Source: Gallionella sp. (GTDB taxonomy: Bacteria > Pseudomonadota > Gammaproteobacteria > Burkholderiales > Gallionellaceae). Taken from it: DNA of 64,000 nt. Under the pieces are notes generated by a model, which had not been told where the DNA came from, searched no databases, and worked only from the letters and a program-made list of their open reading frames with translations. Below are positions 8,753 to 19,267 of this stretch, one piece after another; within the stretch, counting starts at the first letter, position 1; each line of letters starts with the position of its first letter. The stretch lies in NCBI GenBank assembly GCA_028707275.1, contig JAQTUP010000002.1, positions 371,198 to 435,197 on the forward strand, in the 5' to 3' direction. The translations under genes and the position numbers were made by a program.

Positions 8753-9178
8753 ATGTTCTTTAACCCGACCCGCGGCGAAGCGCGCCTGTTTATCTTCGAA
8801 ACCTGGCGCAAACGCCGTGCCAAAGAGCTGCTCATGCCGTTAGAAGACCTGGCCGCCCAGCTGATCGAAAAACATCCGGAATATTTTTCCGTGTTCGAAG
8901 ATCCTGAACGGTATCGCGACAAGGAATATCTGCCGGAGGCGGGCGAGGCAAATCCCTTCTTGCACCTGATGATGCACCTGACCATCGAGGAGCAAATCTC
9001 CATCGACCAGCCGCCCGGAATCCGCGCCCATTTCGTGCGCCTGACTCATAAATTCGAATCCGAACACGACGCGCAACACCGCATGATGGAAGCTTTGAGC
9101 GAAATGATCTGGCAGGCGCAGCGCCACCGCACCCAGCCTGATGCCGCTGTCTATCTTAAATGCTTGTCAGACAGCTGA
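8753..9178 (+). CDS. DUF1841 family protein
   Basis: 141 residues, beginning one base after the nth stop and so probably co-transcribed. The sequence matches the DUF1841 family common in beta- and gammaproteobacteria: an FNPTR start, ANPFLHLMMHLTIEEQ and ISIDQPPGIR in the middle, and HDAQHRMMEALSEMIWQAQR near the end. Conserved His and Glu residues in the central helix could bind a metal, but no function is established and I do not assign one. Confidence 0.85.
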   Translation: MFFNPTRGEARLFIFETWRKRRAKELLMPLEDLAAQLIEKHPEYFSVFEDPERYRDKEYLPEAGEANPFLHLMMHLTIEEQISIDQPPGIRAHFVRLTHKFESEHDAQHRMMEALSEMIWQAQRHRTQPDAAVYLKCLSDS

Positions 9179-9211
9179 GGGACTCACGCGTACCACGAGA
9201 GACAGGCTCTC

Positions 9212-10948
9212 TCAGGCGGACGGCCCGTCAAGCGGAATACGGATCACCACCTGAGTTCCCTTGCCCGGAATGCTGCCGACCCTGACCCGCCCGTTCACCG
9301 CCAGGGCGCGCTCCTTGATGCCTGTCAAACCGAAGGAGTTTTTATCCCTGTGCGCATGCCTGTCAAAGCCGATCCCATTGTCCTTCACCACCAGGATCAA
9401 CGCGTGAGGTCGCTCTGCGAGCGAGATAGTAACCTTGGTCGCCTGCGCGTGTTTTGCAACATTGTTCAAAGATTCCTGAAGTATCCGAAACAGGACGAAA
9501 GACTGGTTTTCATCCGGCGTTATCCCCTCGTCGGGTAAAACTAGCTCACACTCGATGGCCAGATGTTTCTGAAAATTCTCCACGTAACGTTCGACTGCGG
9601 CTCTGAATCCCAGGTCATGCAACTGCGAGGGCCTCAAATGGCTGACGACATGGTGCATGGTATGGATCGCATCACCCACCAGCTTATCCATGTACTCCGC
9701 CTCTGCCGTGAACTGCGCCGTGGGCTGTGCTGACTTCAAACAGTAAACCTGCATCTTCAGCGCGGTCAGTGTCGACCCCATCTCGTCGTGGATTTCTCGT
9801 GCGATCCACTCCCGCTCTTCGTCTCTCACTTTATCCAGGTGACAGGCTAACTGTTGCAGCTCCCTGTAGGACTCGGCAAGATTGATCACTTTTTGCTGCA
9901 ATTGTGCGTTGGCGGCAAACAATTGACTGGTCATGATGTTGAACGAGATGGCCAGTTGCGAAATTTCATCGCTGCCCTCCTCGTTCACCCGGGAGGCATA
10001 ATCCCCGTTCGCAATGGCGCGTGCAACCGTCGTGAGCTCCTTGACCGGCCTTGCAATCTTCTTTGCCATATAAAGGGCGAAGAGAAAAACGAACAGAATG
10101 AAAAATGTCAGGACGATGAATAATTTTTTCTCCTGCGCCCTCAGCGGGGCAAAGGCCTCAGCCTGGTCTATATGCGCCATGATGCACGCCGAGCCAAATT
10201 CCGGCACCAGACGAAATCCGTGAATAATATGTGCATCCCGGTAATCAAGATCGAGGAGTTCTGTATTTTTTCCGCCCAGACAAACCCGCATGGGACGTGC
10301 ATGAATCGGCATTTCATGCCCCTGAGTGGACGGGTATCTGGCCTTAGTCACAAAATATCCATCGCCGTCAGCGAGGAAAGTTTCACCCGATTCTCCGAGC
10401 TCTGCCGGATGGTCAAATACAGTTTGCAGGTTAGACGAGGGATAGCTTATTTCCAGTTGCAAGCCCGCGATGGGCTCGGCTACCGAAATATAATACGCAA
10501 GGTTATTTTCAGCACCCGTTCCATAAAATTTCGCAAGCTGCCCCGGCTTAAATACCTGGCGCTCGCCTGCCGTGGCGGCAGAAGCGCCAACGGTCAGACT
10601 GACCCCGCCTGCCTTGCGCAAAGTCGCACCCAGCGCCTTTTCGGAGGCCAGATAGGATTCAATCAGTCCGGCAGTACACGCCTGATTGAGATTACCTGTA
10701 TCGCATTGAAAAGCCAGGTTAGAGAGAAATAACTTCGCCCTCTCACGGGCTCGGGTCAGAACCATCACCAGCTGAGCATGCTTGGCATCGGCAACGCGCC
10801 CCACCGTCTTGACTCGTTCCGTCCGGACATTTTCCAGCACCATATTGTGCGCTGCCCAGCCTATCACTGCCGTCGGCATAATACTCAAAAACAACAAGGT
10901 AACGATGATGCGCGTTTCGATAGAATTACATTGGATACATTTTATCAT
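9212..10948 (-). CDS. Sensor histidine kinase, NarX/HisKA_3 type with HAMP domain
   Basis: 578 residues from the ATG that follows a GGGAGGTG ribosome site by nine bases; a start 25 codons earlier is possible but lacks such a site. Order: N-terminal membrane helix, periplasmic sensing region of about 260 residues, second membrane helix (LFIVLTFFILFVFLFALYMA), HAMP domain, coiled coil, then HisKA_3 with the phospho-accepting His in WIAREIHDEMGSTL. The ATPase domain has N-box ESLNNVAKHA and G-box DNGIGFD. It should sense a periplasmic signal and phosphorylate a LuxR-type regulator, but none is encoded nearby. Its leader carries a c-di-GMP riboswitch, so second-messenger control of its expression is likely. 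Confidence 0.9.
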   Translation of the reverse strand: MIKCIQCNSIETRIIVTLLFLSIMPTAVIGWAAHNMVLENVRTERVKTVGRVADAKHAQLVMVLTRARERAKLFLSNLAFQCDTGNLNQACTAGLIESYLASEKALGATLRKAGGVSLTVGASAATAGERQVFKPGQLAKFYGTGAENNLAYYISVAEPIAGLQLEISYPSSNLQTVFDHPAELGESGETFLADGDGYFVTKARYPSTQGHEMPIHARPMRVCLGGKNTELLDLDYRDAHIIHGFRLVPEFGSACIMAHIDQAEAFAPLRAQEKKLFIVLTFFILFVFLFALYMAKKIARPVKELTTVARAIANGDYASRVNEEGSDEISQLAISFNIMTSQLFAANAQLQQKVINLAESYRELQQLACHLDKVRDEEREWIAREIHDEMGSTLTALKMQVYCLKSAQPTAQFTAEAEYMDKLVGDAIHTMHHVVSHLRPSQLHDLGFRAAVERYVENFQKHLAIECELVLPDEGITPDENQSFVLFRILQESLNNVAKHAQATKVTISLAERPHALILVVKDNGIGFDRHAHRDKNSFGLTGIKERALAVNGRVRVGSIPGKGTQVVIRIPLDGPSA

Positions 10949-11084
10949 CAGCCCATTCACCTCCCTGGAGTGAAAATTTCGTAAGTTTACGATCCATTTT
11001 AGCCAAACAGGACAGCCTATCAATACAAGGCATGCCTGGAGGCTTTTAACAGCGGGGGAAGATGAATGCGGACCAGGAAAGAAA

Positions 11085-11175
11085 TCCCACGGTGCGGTCC
11101 CGCTACCATAGTTTCCCTTAGGCCGGAGACTTTGCGCCCATACCTTTCGGTATGTTAGCCAAGTGCCAGGCAGGC
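11085..11175 (-). ncRNA. c-di-GMP-I (GEMM) riboswitch
   Basis: Read on the minus strand, a CATACC-GAAA-GGTATG hairpin is followed by GGGCGCAAAGTCTCCGGCC, the conserved GEMM core. Then come CCTAAG and TATGG, the two strands of an 11-nt receptor for a GAAA tetraloop, and GGTAGCGGGACCGC. This order (GNRA-capped P2, CGCAAAG linker, receptor-bearing P3) is that of c-di-GMP-I aptamers. Just downstream, GGTCCGC can pair with the aptamer's own GCGGGACC strand (one bulge), giving a plausible alternative structure. The only gene in position to be controlled is the histidine kinase about 140 bases downstream. Edges are approximate. Confidence 0.88.
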
Positions 11176-11234
11176 TACTCCATTATTTAAACAAGGTCAA
11201 ATTCATACACGGACTGGATTCCGCTTCACACAGA

Positions 11235-11260
11235 AAAAGCCCCTGAAAACAGGGGCTTTT
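11235..11260 (-). terminator. Intrinsic terminator after ssb
   Basis: A perfect 11-bp stem (AAAAGCCCCTG and its complement) with an AAAA loop; on the minus strand it ends in a T-run. It lies 30 bases beyond the ssb stop and isolates ssb from the riboswitch leader. The A/T symmetry would also let it act on the other strand. Confidence 0.9.
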
Positions 11261-11290
11261 GCTAAAAACAATACGATTCACAGATTTACA

Positions 11291-11779
11291 TCAGAACGGA
11301 ATGTCGTCGTCGAAGTTATCGAAACTGCGGCCCTGAGCAGGGCTGGAAGGCGCGGGTGCCGATCTTGGCGCTGCCGGTGCGGGCGCTGCTGCCGCACGCT
11401 GCGGAGCGGATTGAGGCTGTTCATCGGCCACTTCAAAGCTGCCGCCGGTAGATTTCCCGCCCAGCATGGTCATTTCATTGACCAGAATATCCGTGGTATA
11501 GCGATCCTGACCCTCCTTGGTTTGCCATTTGCGGGTCTGCAACTTGCCTTCGACATAAATCATCGAGCCTTTTTTCAGGTATTCACCGGCAACTTCAGCC
11601 AGCCGACGGTAAAACACCAGGTTATGCCACTCGGTCTTTTCCTGCTTTACGCCACTCTTGTCCTTCCAGTTTTCGGAAGTCGCAAGCGTCGCGTTGGTCA
11701 CGGCTTCGCCATTAGGCATATAGCGAGTCTCCGGATCCTTGCCCAAACGGCCTATCAAAATTACCTTATTAACCGACAT
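11291..11779 (-). CDS. ssb: Single-stranded DNA-binding protein
   Basis: 162 residues starting [17 protein letters not shown]; the ATG is preceded by AAAGGAGATAGGC, so a 22-codon longer frame is rejected. An OB-fold covers about the first 110 residues, then a Pro/Ala/Gln-rich linker, then the acidic tip DNFDDDIPF that recruits repair and replication proteins. It coats single-stranded DNA in replication, recombination and repair. A TATAAT hexamer on the minus strand at 11896-11901 could be its -10 box, though I see no good -35. Confidence 0.97.
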   Translation of the reverse strand: MSVNKVILIGRLGKDPETRYMPNGEAVTNATLATSENWKDKSGVKQEKTEWHNLVFYRRLAEVAGEYLKKGSMIYVEGKLQTRKWQTKEGQDRYTTDILVNEMTMLGGKSTGGSFEVADEQPQSAPQRAAAAPAPAAPRSAPAPSSPAQGRSFDNFDDDIPF

Positions 11780-11924
11780 GCCTATCTCCTTTATGTTGTC
11801 CGCTTTGCAAAATTTTTTCCTGCCTGTTCCCGTCAAAACCTGCACTCGAATGGAATAGTCGGGAGCGGGAATGACGGACTGATAAATTGTTTTTGATTAT
11901 ATCCGACTCCGTATGATGGCGGAT

Positions 11925-13325
11925 TCAATCCCCGTGCAGAGGACTGTTAGCCGCCGGGGTGACCAGTCGTTCCACGGTCGCCTCATCGAAGCCTTGCATG
12001 TCCACCTTGAGGCAGGCCATGCATTCTGCCGCCACAACCATCACTTCGCGTACCCCTTGCAGTTTTGCCAGTTGCAGCTGCAATTGTGCGCCCTCGGCAT
12101 TAGTCATCTGCGCCAGATGGTACATTTTTGTGCGCACCACGGCCAGCGGCTGCATGCCGGATACGACCACCAGCCACACAAACAGCATGACGATAGCAAA
12201 AACGAATACGGCATCTCCGCCGACAAACTGCATCAGCGCGCCGCCGACAGCCGCACCGAAAAACGCCCCCAGAAATTGCACGCTGCTGTACACGCCCATC
12301 GCCGTGCCTTTTGCCGCCAGCGGCGCTATCTTGGAAATCATCGAAGGCAAGGTGGCTTCTAGCACGTTGAATGCGGTGAAGAAAATCAGCAGCGCGGCTG
12401 CCACCCCCCACAGACTATTCTGGGAAAACATCAGCAAAAGCTGCCCGCACATCGCCAGCGCCACAGCCCCCATGAAGACCTGTTTGAGCTTGGCGCGCGT
12501 TTCGGCAATGATAATAGGCGGCACCATCAGCACGAAAGCTATCAACATCACGGGCAAATAAATCTTCCAGTGCGCGGACGCATCAAGACCATTGCGCTGG
12601 AGCACGAACGGCACCTGCATGAACACTGACATCAAGATCGCATGCAGGGTAAAAATACCAAAATCCAGACGTCGCAATTCAGGGTTTTTCAACACCTCGG
12701 CAAACTTGCTGCCGGATGCTTCCGTGTCACTGTGAAAACGGGTGATGGCCGGGGTAGGAATGACGAAACGCACGATCCCCATCGCGGCCAAAGCCAGCAC
12801 ACCCGTCATCGCGAAGATACCCGGCACGCCCAGCACGCCGTTGAGCAGGGGAGAGAGAATCAGCGACACCGAAAACGTGACGCCTATCGTCATGCCTATC
12901 ATCGCCATCGCCTTGGTGCGATGTTCCTCGCGAGTCAAGTCGGCGGTGAGCGCCATGACGGCCGCGTTAATGGCACCCGCACCCTGAATCGCACGGCCTG
13001 CGATGACCCAATAGATATTGTCCGCCGACGCCGCGATAAAACTGCCCAGCGCAAACAGCACCAGTCCGCCATAAATAATCGGTTTCCGCCCATAACGATC
13101 GGACATCCAGCCTGCCGGAATTTGCAAAATAGCCTGTGTCAGGCCGTAAGCGCCGAGCGCGACCCCCATCAGTAAATGACTCTTCCCTCCGGGCAATTTT
13201 TCGGCATACAACGCAAAAATAGGCAGAATAATGAACAGACCCAGCATGCGCAGGCCATAAATACCTGCCAGACCTATGCTGGCGCGCCGTTCGAAGGCAT
13301 TCATTGATTCAGATATATGTGACAT
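11925..13325 (-). CDS. MFS transporter, YajR-like, with C-terminal ferredoxin-fold domain
   Basis: 466 residues with twelve predicted membrane helices. The MFS A-motif is seen as GWMSDRYGRKPII between helices 2 and 3, and GRAIQGAGAINAAVMAL marks helix 4. After helix 12 there is a soluble tail of about 65 residues (MTNAEGAQLQLQLAKLQGV and on) resembling the small domain of E. coli YajR. It is a proton-driven efflux-type carrier; the substrate cannot be read from sequence. It lies upstream of ssb on the same strand, about 145 bases away. Confidence 0.85.
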   Translation of the reverse strand: MSHISESMNAFERRASIGLAGIYGLRMLGLFIILPIFALYAEKLPGGKSHLLMGVALGAYGLTQAILQIPAGWMSDRYGRKPIIYGGLVLFALGSFIAASADNIYWVIAGRAIQGAGAINAAVMALTADLTREEHRTKAMAMIGMTIGVTFSVSLILSPLLNGVLGVPGIFAMTGVLALAAMGIVRFVIPTPAITRFHSDTEASGSKFAEVLKNPELRRLDFGIFTLHAILMSVFMQVPFVLQRNGLDASAHWKIYLPVMLIAFVLMVPPIIIAETRAKLKQVFMGAVALAMCGQLLLMFSQNSLWGVAAALLIFFTAFNVLEATLPSMISKIAPLAAKGTAMGVYSSVQFLGAFFGAAVGGALMQFVGGDAVFVFAIVMLFVWLVVVSGMQPLAVVRTKMYHLAQMTNAEGAQLQLQLAKLQGVREVMVVAAECMACLKVDMQGFDEATVERLVTPAANSPLHGD

Positions 13326-13521
13326 GAGTGTTTTGATCTGGCTAAAAAGTTGCGCATTTTAACAGGTAGCTCGCCCGGCGACATGTAATAAGCGATTCCG
13401 GCAGAATTTGACTGTGCAAGTCAGCCTGTCTGCGCCCAGTTAGCGGTTGATACCTGCCGACAGTTGAGGCAAGATAGGCGAAAGGGAATTTTCCCGGTTA
13501 ATAAATCAATAGAGAGCGGAT

Positions 13522-14223
13522 ATGGGTGCACAGTGGAAAGCCAGGCATAAAGAAGTTGCAGCGAACGTACGGGGACGTGTTTTTGGCAAGTTGTCCAAGG
13601 AAATCATGGTCGCCGCCCGTGCGGGGGCTGATCCTGACATGAATCCGCGTCTGAGACTGGTGGTAGAACAGGCCAAAAAAGTATCCATGCCCAAGGAAAC
13701 GTTAGAGCGCGCCATCAAAAAGGGAGCCGGTCTGCTCGATGAAGGCATGAGCCTGGAACGTCTGACCTACGAGGGATTTGCCCCGCACAGGGTGCCCGTG
13801 ATCGTCGAATGCCTGACGGATAATGCAAACCGCACCTACCCGAACATTCGCGTATTATTCCGCAAGGGGCAACTCGGCGCCTCAGGTTCGGTTTCCTGGG
13901 ACTTCGATTATCTGGGCATGATAGAAGCCCTGCCTGCTGTCAAAGATGCCGATGCTGAACTTGCGGCGATCGAAGCGGGGGCACAGGATTTCGAGGCCGC
14001 CGATGACGGCGCTACCCTTTTTCTCACCGACCCTGTCGATCTTGATGCGGTATGCCGCGCCTTGCCCGCCTTTGGCTTTACGGTGCAGTCAGCCCTGTTG
14101 GGCTACCGGCCGAAAAACCCGGTGACGCTCAATGATGCCGAGCGAGAAGAAGTCGAGGCATTTCTGGAAGCGATTGATGCGGATGACGATGTGCAAAACG
14201 TCTACGTGGGCTTGGCAGGTTAA
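13522..14223 (+). CDS. YebC/PmpR family protein
   Basis: 233 residues. [28 protein letters not shown] is the typical start, followed by [20 protein letters not shown] and [19 protein letters not shown], all family signatures, and the ending [13 protein letters not shown]. Members were described as DNA-binding regulators and more recently as ribosome-associated factors that help translation; the sequence cannot separate these roles. It is divergent from the MFS gene and upstream of uvrA. Confidence 0.92.
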   Translation: MGAQWKARHKEVAANVRGRVFGKLSKEIMVAARAGADPDMNPRLRLVVEQAKKVSMPKETLERAIKKGAGLLDEGMSLERLTYEGFAPHRVPVIVECLTDNANRTYPNIRVLFRKGQLGASGSVSWDFDYLGMIEALPAVKDADAELAAIEAGAQDFEAADDGATLFLTDPVDLDAVCRALPAFGFTVQSALLGYRPKNPVTLNDAEREEVEAFLEAIDADDDVQNVYVGLAG

Positions 14224-14419
14224 ACAGGCAATACAGTGCCTGGGGCCAGTGCATTAAATTGCGCATGGCCGTCAGATTTGCAGGATCAGCAACCGGCCTT
14301 CTGACCGGTGGATTCAGGCGTGGCAGGGTTGCATCCTTCCGCAACGCAGCACCCTCAAACCCGGCTCTCCGGGGCTGTTCCGGCCTGAAGCTCCGGGGCC
14401 CAACCGAAAAGGAATCAAG

Positions 14420-17245
14420 ATGAAATACATCAAGATACGCGGTGCGCGCACGCACAACCTGAAGAACATCGATCTTGATCTGCCACGCCATAAACTGGTG
14501 GTCATCACCGGTCTGTCAGGCTCCGGGAAATCATCCCTCGCCTTCGACACCCTGTATGCTGAAGGACAACGCCGCTATGTGGAGTCGCTGTCCGCCTATG
14601 CCCGGCAGTTCCTGCAACTGATGGAAAAGCCGGACGTGGATCTGATTGAAGGCTTGTCGCCTGCCATTGCCATTGAGCAAAAGGCCACGTCCCACAATCC
14701 ACGCTCAACGGTCGGCACTGTCACCGAAATTCACGACTACCTGCGCCTGCTGTTTGCCCGCGCGGGCGATCCCTATTGCCCTAAGCACGATCTGGTATTG
14801 CAAGCGCAAAGTGTAGGACAAATGGTTGATCATGTGCTACAGCTGCCCGAAGGCACGCGCATCATGATCATGTCGCCACTGGTGGTAGGCAGAAAAGGCG
14901 AGCAACTGGACATGTTCGACGAGCTGCGCGCCCAGGGTTTCACCAGGCTGCGCATCAATGGCACGGTGTATGAAATCGATGCGCTCCCCGCATTGCAAAA
15001 GACCAAAAAGCACACCGTCGAAATCGTCGTAGACCGGCTAAAAGTCAACATCGACGCCAAACAAAGACTGGCCGAATCGTTCGAGACCGCACTGCGCCAT
15101 GCCGATGGCCGCGCCGTGGCGATTGAAATGGATACGGGTGTCGAACACATGTTCTCGGCCAAGTTTGCCTGCCCGATTTGCAACTACTCGCTGCCCGAAC
15201 TCGAACCGCGCCTGTTCTCGTTTAACAATCCGATGGGGGCATGCCCCAAGTGTGACGGGCTGGGCGTCATCAGCTTCTTCGATCCCAAACGCATCATCGC
15301 CCTCCCGCAGCTCTCCCTGAGCTCAGGGGCGATCAAGGGCTGGGACAGGCGCAATCAGTTCTACCACCAGTTGCTGGCCGGCCTGGCTCGCCACTACGAC
15401 TTCGATCTGGAGCAATCATTCGAGAGTTTGCCGGAAAAAATCCAGAACATCGTGCTGTATGGCACAGGCCGAGAAGAGATTGCATTCCAGTATGTAAATG
15501 ACCGTGGCCGGGCCACGCTGCGCGAACATGCCTTCGAGGGTATCGTCAACAATCTGGAGCGCCGTTATAAGGAAACCGACTCACCCGCCGTGCGCGAGGA
15601 ACTGTCTAAATATTTGAATAGCTGCACCTGCCCGGAATGCAAAGGCACCCGTTTGCGCCTTGAGGCGCGCCATGTGCGCTTTGCGGAGAAAAATTTATAC
15701 GAAATCAGCGCCCTGCCGCTCGCCCAAGCCCTTGAGTTTTTTCAGAATTTACAATTGCAAGGCCAGAAACAGGCCATCGCGGAAAAAATAGTACATGAAA
15801 TAGCCAGCCGCCTGACTTTTCTCAATAACGTGGGACTCAATTATCTGACGCTTGAGCGCTCGGCGGAGACGCTGTCCGGCGGCGAGGCGCAGCGCATCCG
15901 GCTGGCATCCCAGATAGGCTCGGGACTGACAGGCGTGATGTATGTGCTCGACGAGCCGTCCATCGGCTTGCACCAGCGCGACAACGACCGGCTGCTGGGC
16001 ACCTTGCACAAGCTGCGCGACATGGGCAACAGCGTGATCGTGGTGGAACACGACGAGGATGCGATCCGTCACGCAGACTATGTCGTTGACATGGGGCCGG
16101 GCGCCGGCGAACACGGGGGACAGGTCATCGCACAAGGCACGCCTGCGGAAATCTGCCTGAACACGGACTCGCTCACCGGCGATTACCTGACAGGCCGCCG
16201 CCAGATCCCGATGCCTGACACGAGACGGATGCCCGACCCTGAACGCATGTTAAAAATCATCCGCGCCAGCGGAAACAATCTGAAAAACGTCACGCTGAAC
16301 CTGCCGATAGGCTTGTTAGTCTGCGTCACAGGCGTGTCAGGCTCCGGGAAATCCACGCTGATTAACGACACGCTGTACCCTGCCGTATCGCGCCATTTGT
16401 ATCGCAGCAATACCGAACCTGCCCCGTACGCATCAATCAGCGGGCTGGAGTTTTTCGACAAGGCCATCAACGTCGATCAGTCGCCCATCGGACGCACGCC
16501 GCGCTCTAATCCTGCAACTTACACCGGCCTTTTCACGCCGATCCGCGACCTGTTCGCCGGGGTTCCTGCTTCGCGCGAACGCGGCTACGGCCCGGGGCGC
16601 TTCTCGTTTAACGTCAAGGGGGGGCGCTGCGAGTCCTGCCAGGGAGACGGTGTCATCAAGGTGGAGATGCACTTCATGCCGGACGTGTACGTACCCTGCG
16701 ATGTGTGCCACGGACAGCGCTATAACCGCGAGACGCTGGAGATCCAGTACAAGGGTAAAAATATCCAGCAAATCTTGCAGATGACCGTCGAACAGTCGCA
16801 CGAGTTCTTCAACGCCGTGCCGATCATCGCGCGCAAACTTCAGACCCTGCTCGACGTGGGCTTAGGCTATATCACGCTGGGTCAGTCGGCCACCACCCTG
16901 TCCGGCGGCGAAGCGCAGCGCGTCAAACTATCCCTGGAGCTATCCAAGCGCGACACCGGACGCACCTTGTATATCCTGGATGAACCGACCACCGGCCTGC
17001 ATTTTCACGACATCGCGCTCCTGCTGCGCGTCATTCACAAACTGCGCGATCAGGGCAACACGCTGGTGGTGATCGAACACAATCTGGACGTCATCAAGAC
17101 CGCAGACTGGGTGATAGACTTAGGCCCCGAAGGCGGAGACGGTGGCGGACAGATCATTGCAGAAGGGTCGCCACAGGATATCGCCAAAAACAAAAAAAGC
17201 GTGACAGGCGTCTATTTGAAACAGGTGCTGGCAGCATGCAAATAA
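14420..17245 (+). CDS. uvrA: Excinuclease ABC subunit A
   Basis: 941 residues, full length. Two ABC-type ATPase halves are present: Walker [16 protein letters not shown] near the N-terminus and [15 protein letters not shown] in the second half, each with a signature LSGGEAQR. Zinc-finger cysteines occur as CP.C near residue 253 and as the C..C pairs around [11 protein letters not shown]. UvrA dimers scan DNA for bulky lesions and load UvrB. It overlaps arfB by ten bases. I saw no clear LexA box in the 196-base upstream spacer. Confidence 0.98.
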   Translation: MKYIKIRGARTHNLKNIDLDLPRHKLVVITGLSGSGKSSLAFDTLYAEGQRRYVESLSAYARQFLQLMEKPDVDLIEGLSPAIAIEQKATSHNPRSTVGTVTEIHDYLRLLFARAGDPYCPKHDLVLQAQSVGQMVDHVLQLPEGTRIMIMSPLVVGRKGEQLDMFDELRAQGFTRLRINGTVYEIDALPALQKTKKHTVEIVVDRLKVNIDAKQRLAESFETALRHADGRAVAIEMDTGVEHMFSAKFACPICNYSLPELEPRLFSFNNPMGACPKCDGLGVISFFDPKRIIALPQLSLSSGAIKGWDRRNQFYHQLLAGLARHYDFDLEQSFESLPEKIQNIVLYGTGREEIAFQYVNDRGRATLREHAFEGIVNNLERRYKETDSPAVREELSKYLNSCTCPECKGTRLRLEARHVRFAEKNLYEISALPLAQALEFFQNLQLQGQKQAIAEKIVHEIASRLTFLNNVGLNYLTLERSAETLSGGEAQRIRLASQIGSGLTGVMYVLDEPSIGLHQRDNDRLLGTLHKLRDMGNSVIVVEHDEDAIRHADYVVDMGPGAGEHGGQVIAQGTPAEICLNTDSLTGDYLTGRRQIPMPDTRRMPDPERMLKIIRASGNNLKNVTLNLPIGLLVCVTGVSGSGKSTLINDTLYPAVSRHLYRSNTEPAPYASISGLEFFDKAINVDQSPIGRTPRSNPATYTGLFTPIRDLFAGVPASRERGYGPGRFSFNVKGGRCESCQGDGVIKVEMHFMPDVYVPCDVCHGQRYNRETLEIQYKGKNIQQILQMTVEQSHEFFNAVPIIARKLQTLLDVGLGYITLGQSATTLSGGEAQRVKLSLELSKRDTGRTLYILDEPTTGLHFHDIALLLRVIHKLRDQGNTLVVIEHNLDVIKTADWVIDLGPEGGDGGGQIIAEGSPQDIAKNKKSVTGVYLKQVLAACK

Positions 17246-17646
17246 GCCCGAGCATTGAAATTCCCGACTCCGAAATCGAATTGAATGCGATTCGAGCTCA
17301 GGGGGCGGGCGGGCAGAACGTCAATAAAGTCTCATCCGCGATCCACCTGCGCTTCAATATCAACGCCTCCTCGCTGCCGGAGGAGTACAAGGAGAAGTTG
17401 AGGGGGCTGGCCGACCGGCGCATCAACAATGACGATGTGATCATCATCAAGGCACAGCGTTTTCGCAGCCAGGATAAAAACCGAGAAGACGCCCTGTCTC
17501 GCCTTCAGGCATTAATCATCGCCGCAGGATTTTCACCAAAAAAACGCATGCCGACCAGGCCTTCAAAAAGCGCAAAGAAAAAACGCCTGGAGGGTAAAAC
17601 CCGGCGCGGAGAACTGAAAACGATGCGCAGCAGGGTCGAGCAATAG
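17236..17646 (+). CDS. arfB: Alternative ribosome-rescue factor ArfB (peptidyl-tRNA hydrolase)
   Basis: 136 residues. The catalytic loop [21 protein letters not shown] contains the GGQ motif of release-factor-like hydrolases. The C-terminal tail is strongly basic ([18 protein letters not shown]), as needed to enter the empty mRNA channel of stalled ribosomes. There is no codon-recognition domain, which distinguishes it from RF1 and RF2. It overlaps the end of uvrA and is probably co-transcribed. Confidence 0.95.
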   Translation: MQISPSIEIPDSEIELNAIRAQGAGGQNVNKVSSAIHLRFNINASSLPEEYKEKLRGLADRRINNDDVIIIKAQRFRSQDKNREDALSRLQALIIAAGFSPKKRMPTRPSKSAKKKRLEGKTRRGELKTMRSRVEQ

Positions 17647-17706
17647 CCCGGCAGACCATCGAACAGCAAGATAAAGGAAGTCCGACAGTCTCCCAACTAG
17701 CCGCGA

Positions 17707-18684
17707 TTAAACAGCCATCCCCTTTTCATCGAACATCCCGTCGAACAGAATGGAGCTCAGATAGCGCTCGCCGGAGTCGGGCAGAATCACCACGATGGTC
17801 TTGCCCGCATTCTCCGTGCGTTTGGCCTGTCGTACCGCCACCGCGACTGCCGCACCGCAGGAGATACCGGACAGGATGCCTTCTTCTTGAGCCAGTCGGC
17901 GCGCGTACAGCACGGCCTCTTCGTTGCTCACCTGTTCGATTTCATCCACCAGTGACAAATCAAGCGTGTCCGGCACAAATCCCGCACCGATGCCCTGTAT
18001 CTTGTGCGGGCCGGGCTTGATCGGCTCGCCTGCCCGCTTTTGTGTCAGAACCGGGCTGGCGGATGGCTCTACAGCCACGGCAGTGATTGCCTTTCCCTGC
18101 GTTTTCTTGATATAGCGCGAAATTCCCGTGATCGTGCCGCCGGTACCGACGCCTGAGACCAGTATGTCAATCTTTCCGTCGGTGTCGTTCCAGATTTCAG
18201 GGCCTGTGGTTTGTTCGTGGATAGCAGGATTGGCCGGATTCTTGAACTGGTGCAGCAACAGATACTTATCAGGATCTGAGGCGGCAATTTCTTCCGCGCG
18301 GGCAATCGCGCCATTCATGCCCTTGGCGCCTTCGGTGAGCACCAGTGTGGCGCCGTATGCAACCAATAATTTGCGCCGTTCGAGGCTCATGGTATCAGGC
18401 ATGGTCAAGGTGAGCGGTATGCCGCGCGCGGCTGCGACGAATGCCAGCGCGATCCCAGTATTGCCACTGGTAGGCTCAACCAGATGACGCCCCGCCCCCA
18501 GCAATCCGCGCCTTTGCGCATCATCTACCATCGCCACACCGATGCGGCATTTGACAGAGTAGGCAGGATTGCGCCCTTCTATCTTGGCGAGAATAGTCGC
18601 CTGCGCTCCGTCTGCAATGCGGTTAAGCCTCACTAAAGGGGTGCGACCGACCGACAGGGAATTATCTTCAAACCAGTTTGACAT
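17707..18684 (-). CDS. cysK: Cysteine synthase A (O-acetylserine sulfhydrylase)
   Basis: 325 residues. The PLP lysine lies in [11 protein letters not shown]; the substrate loop is [11 protein letters not shown] and the phosphate cup is [10 protein letters not shown]. The C-terminus has [12 protein letters not shown]. It condenses O-acetylserine with sulfide to form cysteine. AAGGAGTCAGC precedes the ATG. It is convergent with uvrA-arfB, and a palindromic heptamer array lies just upstream of its start. Confidence 0.95.
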   Translation of the reverse strand: MSNWFEDNSLSVGRTPLVRLNRIADGAQATILAKIEGRNPAYSVKCRIGVAMVDDAQRRGLLGAGRHLVEPTSGNTGIALAFVAAARGIPLTLTMPDTMSLERRKLLVAYGATLVLTEGAKGMNGAIARAEEIAASDPDKYLLLHQFKNPANPAIHEQTTGPEIWNDTDGKIDILVSGVGTGGTITGISRYIKKTQGKAITAVAVEPSASPVLTQKRAGEPIKPGPHKIQGIGAGFVPDTLDLSLVDEIEQVSNEEAVLYARRLAQEEGILSGISCGAAVAVAVRQAKRTENAGKTIVVILPDSGERYLSSILFDGMFDEKGMAV

Positions 18685-18705
18685 GCTGACTCCTTAAAAA
18701 TAAAG

Positions 18706-18761
18706 TTTGCAGTTAACGGTTTACAGTTTTCGGAAAACCGGAAACCGGGAACAGGAAACTG
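18706..18761. repeat. Palindromic heptamer array (4+4 units) upstream of cysK
   Basis: Exactly eight consecutive 7-base units. The first four read TTT[AG]CAG or TT[AT][AT]CGG; the last four fit the reverse complement of the same consensus, C[CA/T]G[GT]AAA in phase. The element is therefore a run of four heptamers followed by four inverted ones, giving two 28-base arms with no spacer. It sits between the cysK start and the terminator that follows rplQ. Confidence 0.83.
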
Positions 18762-18776
18762 GATTGTATAATGGAA

Positions 18777-18804
18777 AAAAGCGGGCTGTTTCCAGTCCGC
18801 TTTT
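18777..18804 (-). terminator. Intrinsic terminator of the alpha operon
   Basis: AAAAGCGGGCTG pairs with CAGTCCGCTTTT over a four-base loop (11 of 12 Watson-Crick pairs plus one wobble), followed on the minus strand by a T-run. It lies 27 bases beyond the rplQ stop and closes the long minus-strand ribosomal protein cluster. Confidence 0.88.
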
Positions 18805-18831
18805 CATTCAGAGCTCAAACCTCACGGTTTT

Positions 18832-19218
18832 TTACTCAGCATCAACCACTTCAGCATCAGCCGGGCGATCCATCAGTTCTACCAATGCCATAGGAGCATT
18901 GTCACCCTGACGGAAACCGAACTTCAATACACGCAAGTAACCACCGTTACGTGTCGCGTAACGTGGGCCCAGCTCATCGAACAACTTGGTGACCATTTCA
19001 CGGTCACGCAGACGGGCAAAAGCCAGACGACGGTTAGCCAGTGTTGGAGTCTTGCCGAGCGTCAGGATAGGTTCTGCAACGCGACGCAGTTCCTTGGCCT
19101 TAGGCAGGGTAGTCTTGATGACTTCGTGACGCAACAGGGAAACTGTCATATTGCGGAACATTGCCAGACGGTGACTGCTGGTACGGTTGAGTTTTCTTAA
19201 ACCTAAACGGTGACGCAT
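18832..19218 (-). CDS. rplQ: 50S ribosomal protein L17
   Basis: 128 residues; the start [20 protein letters not shown] is the universal L17 signature. L17 lies near the peptide exit tunnel of the large subunit. It is the last gene of the alpha operon, 49 bases after rpoA, followed by the operon terminator. The acidic tail after the core ([11 protein letters not shown]) is common in betaproteobacteria. Confidence 0.98.
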   Translation of the reverse strand: MRHRLGLRKLNRTSSHRLAMFRNMTVSLLRHEVIKTTLPKAKELRRVAEPILTLGKTPTLANRRLAFARLRDREMVTKLFDELGPRYATRNGGYLRVLKFGFRQGDNAPMALVELMDRPADAEVVDAE

Positions 19219-19267
19219 AATTTGCCTCTCTTAAACTTCAGTTATTCCACTAATGGCCTGTGCAGCT

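Noticed and set aside
11060..11180. Cobalamin riboswitch on the plus strand
   Set aside because: The CGGTCCCGC stretch on the plus strand first suggested a B12 box, but the remaining consensus parts are missing, whereas the minus strand shows the full c-di-GMP-I core with tetraloop and receptor.
14225..14242. Terminator after the YebC-family gene
   Set aside because: CAGGCA/TGCCTG forms only a 6-bp stem with a 6-base loop and no T-run on the plus strand.
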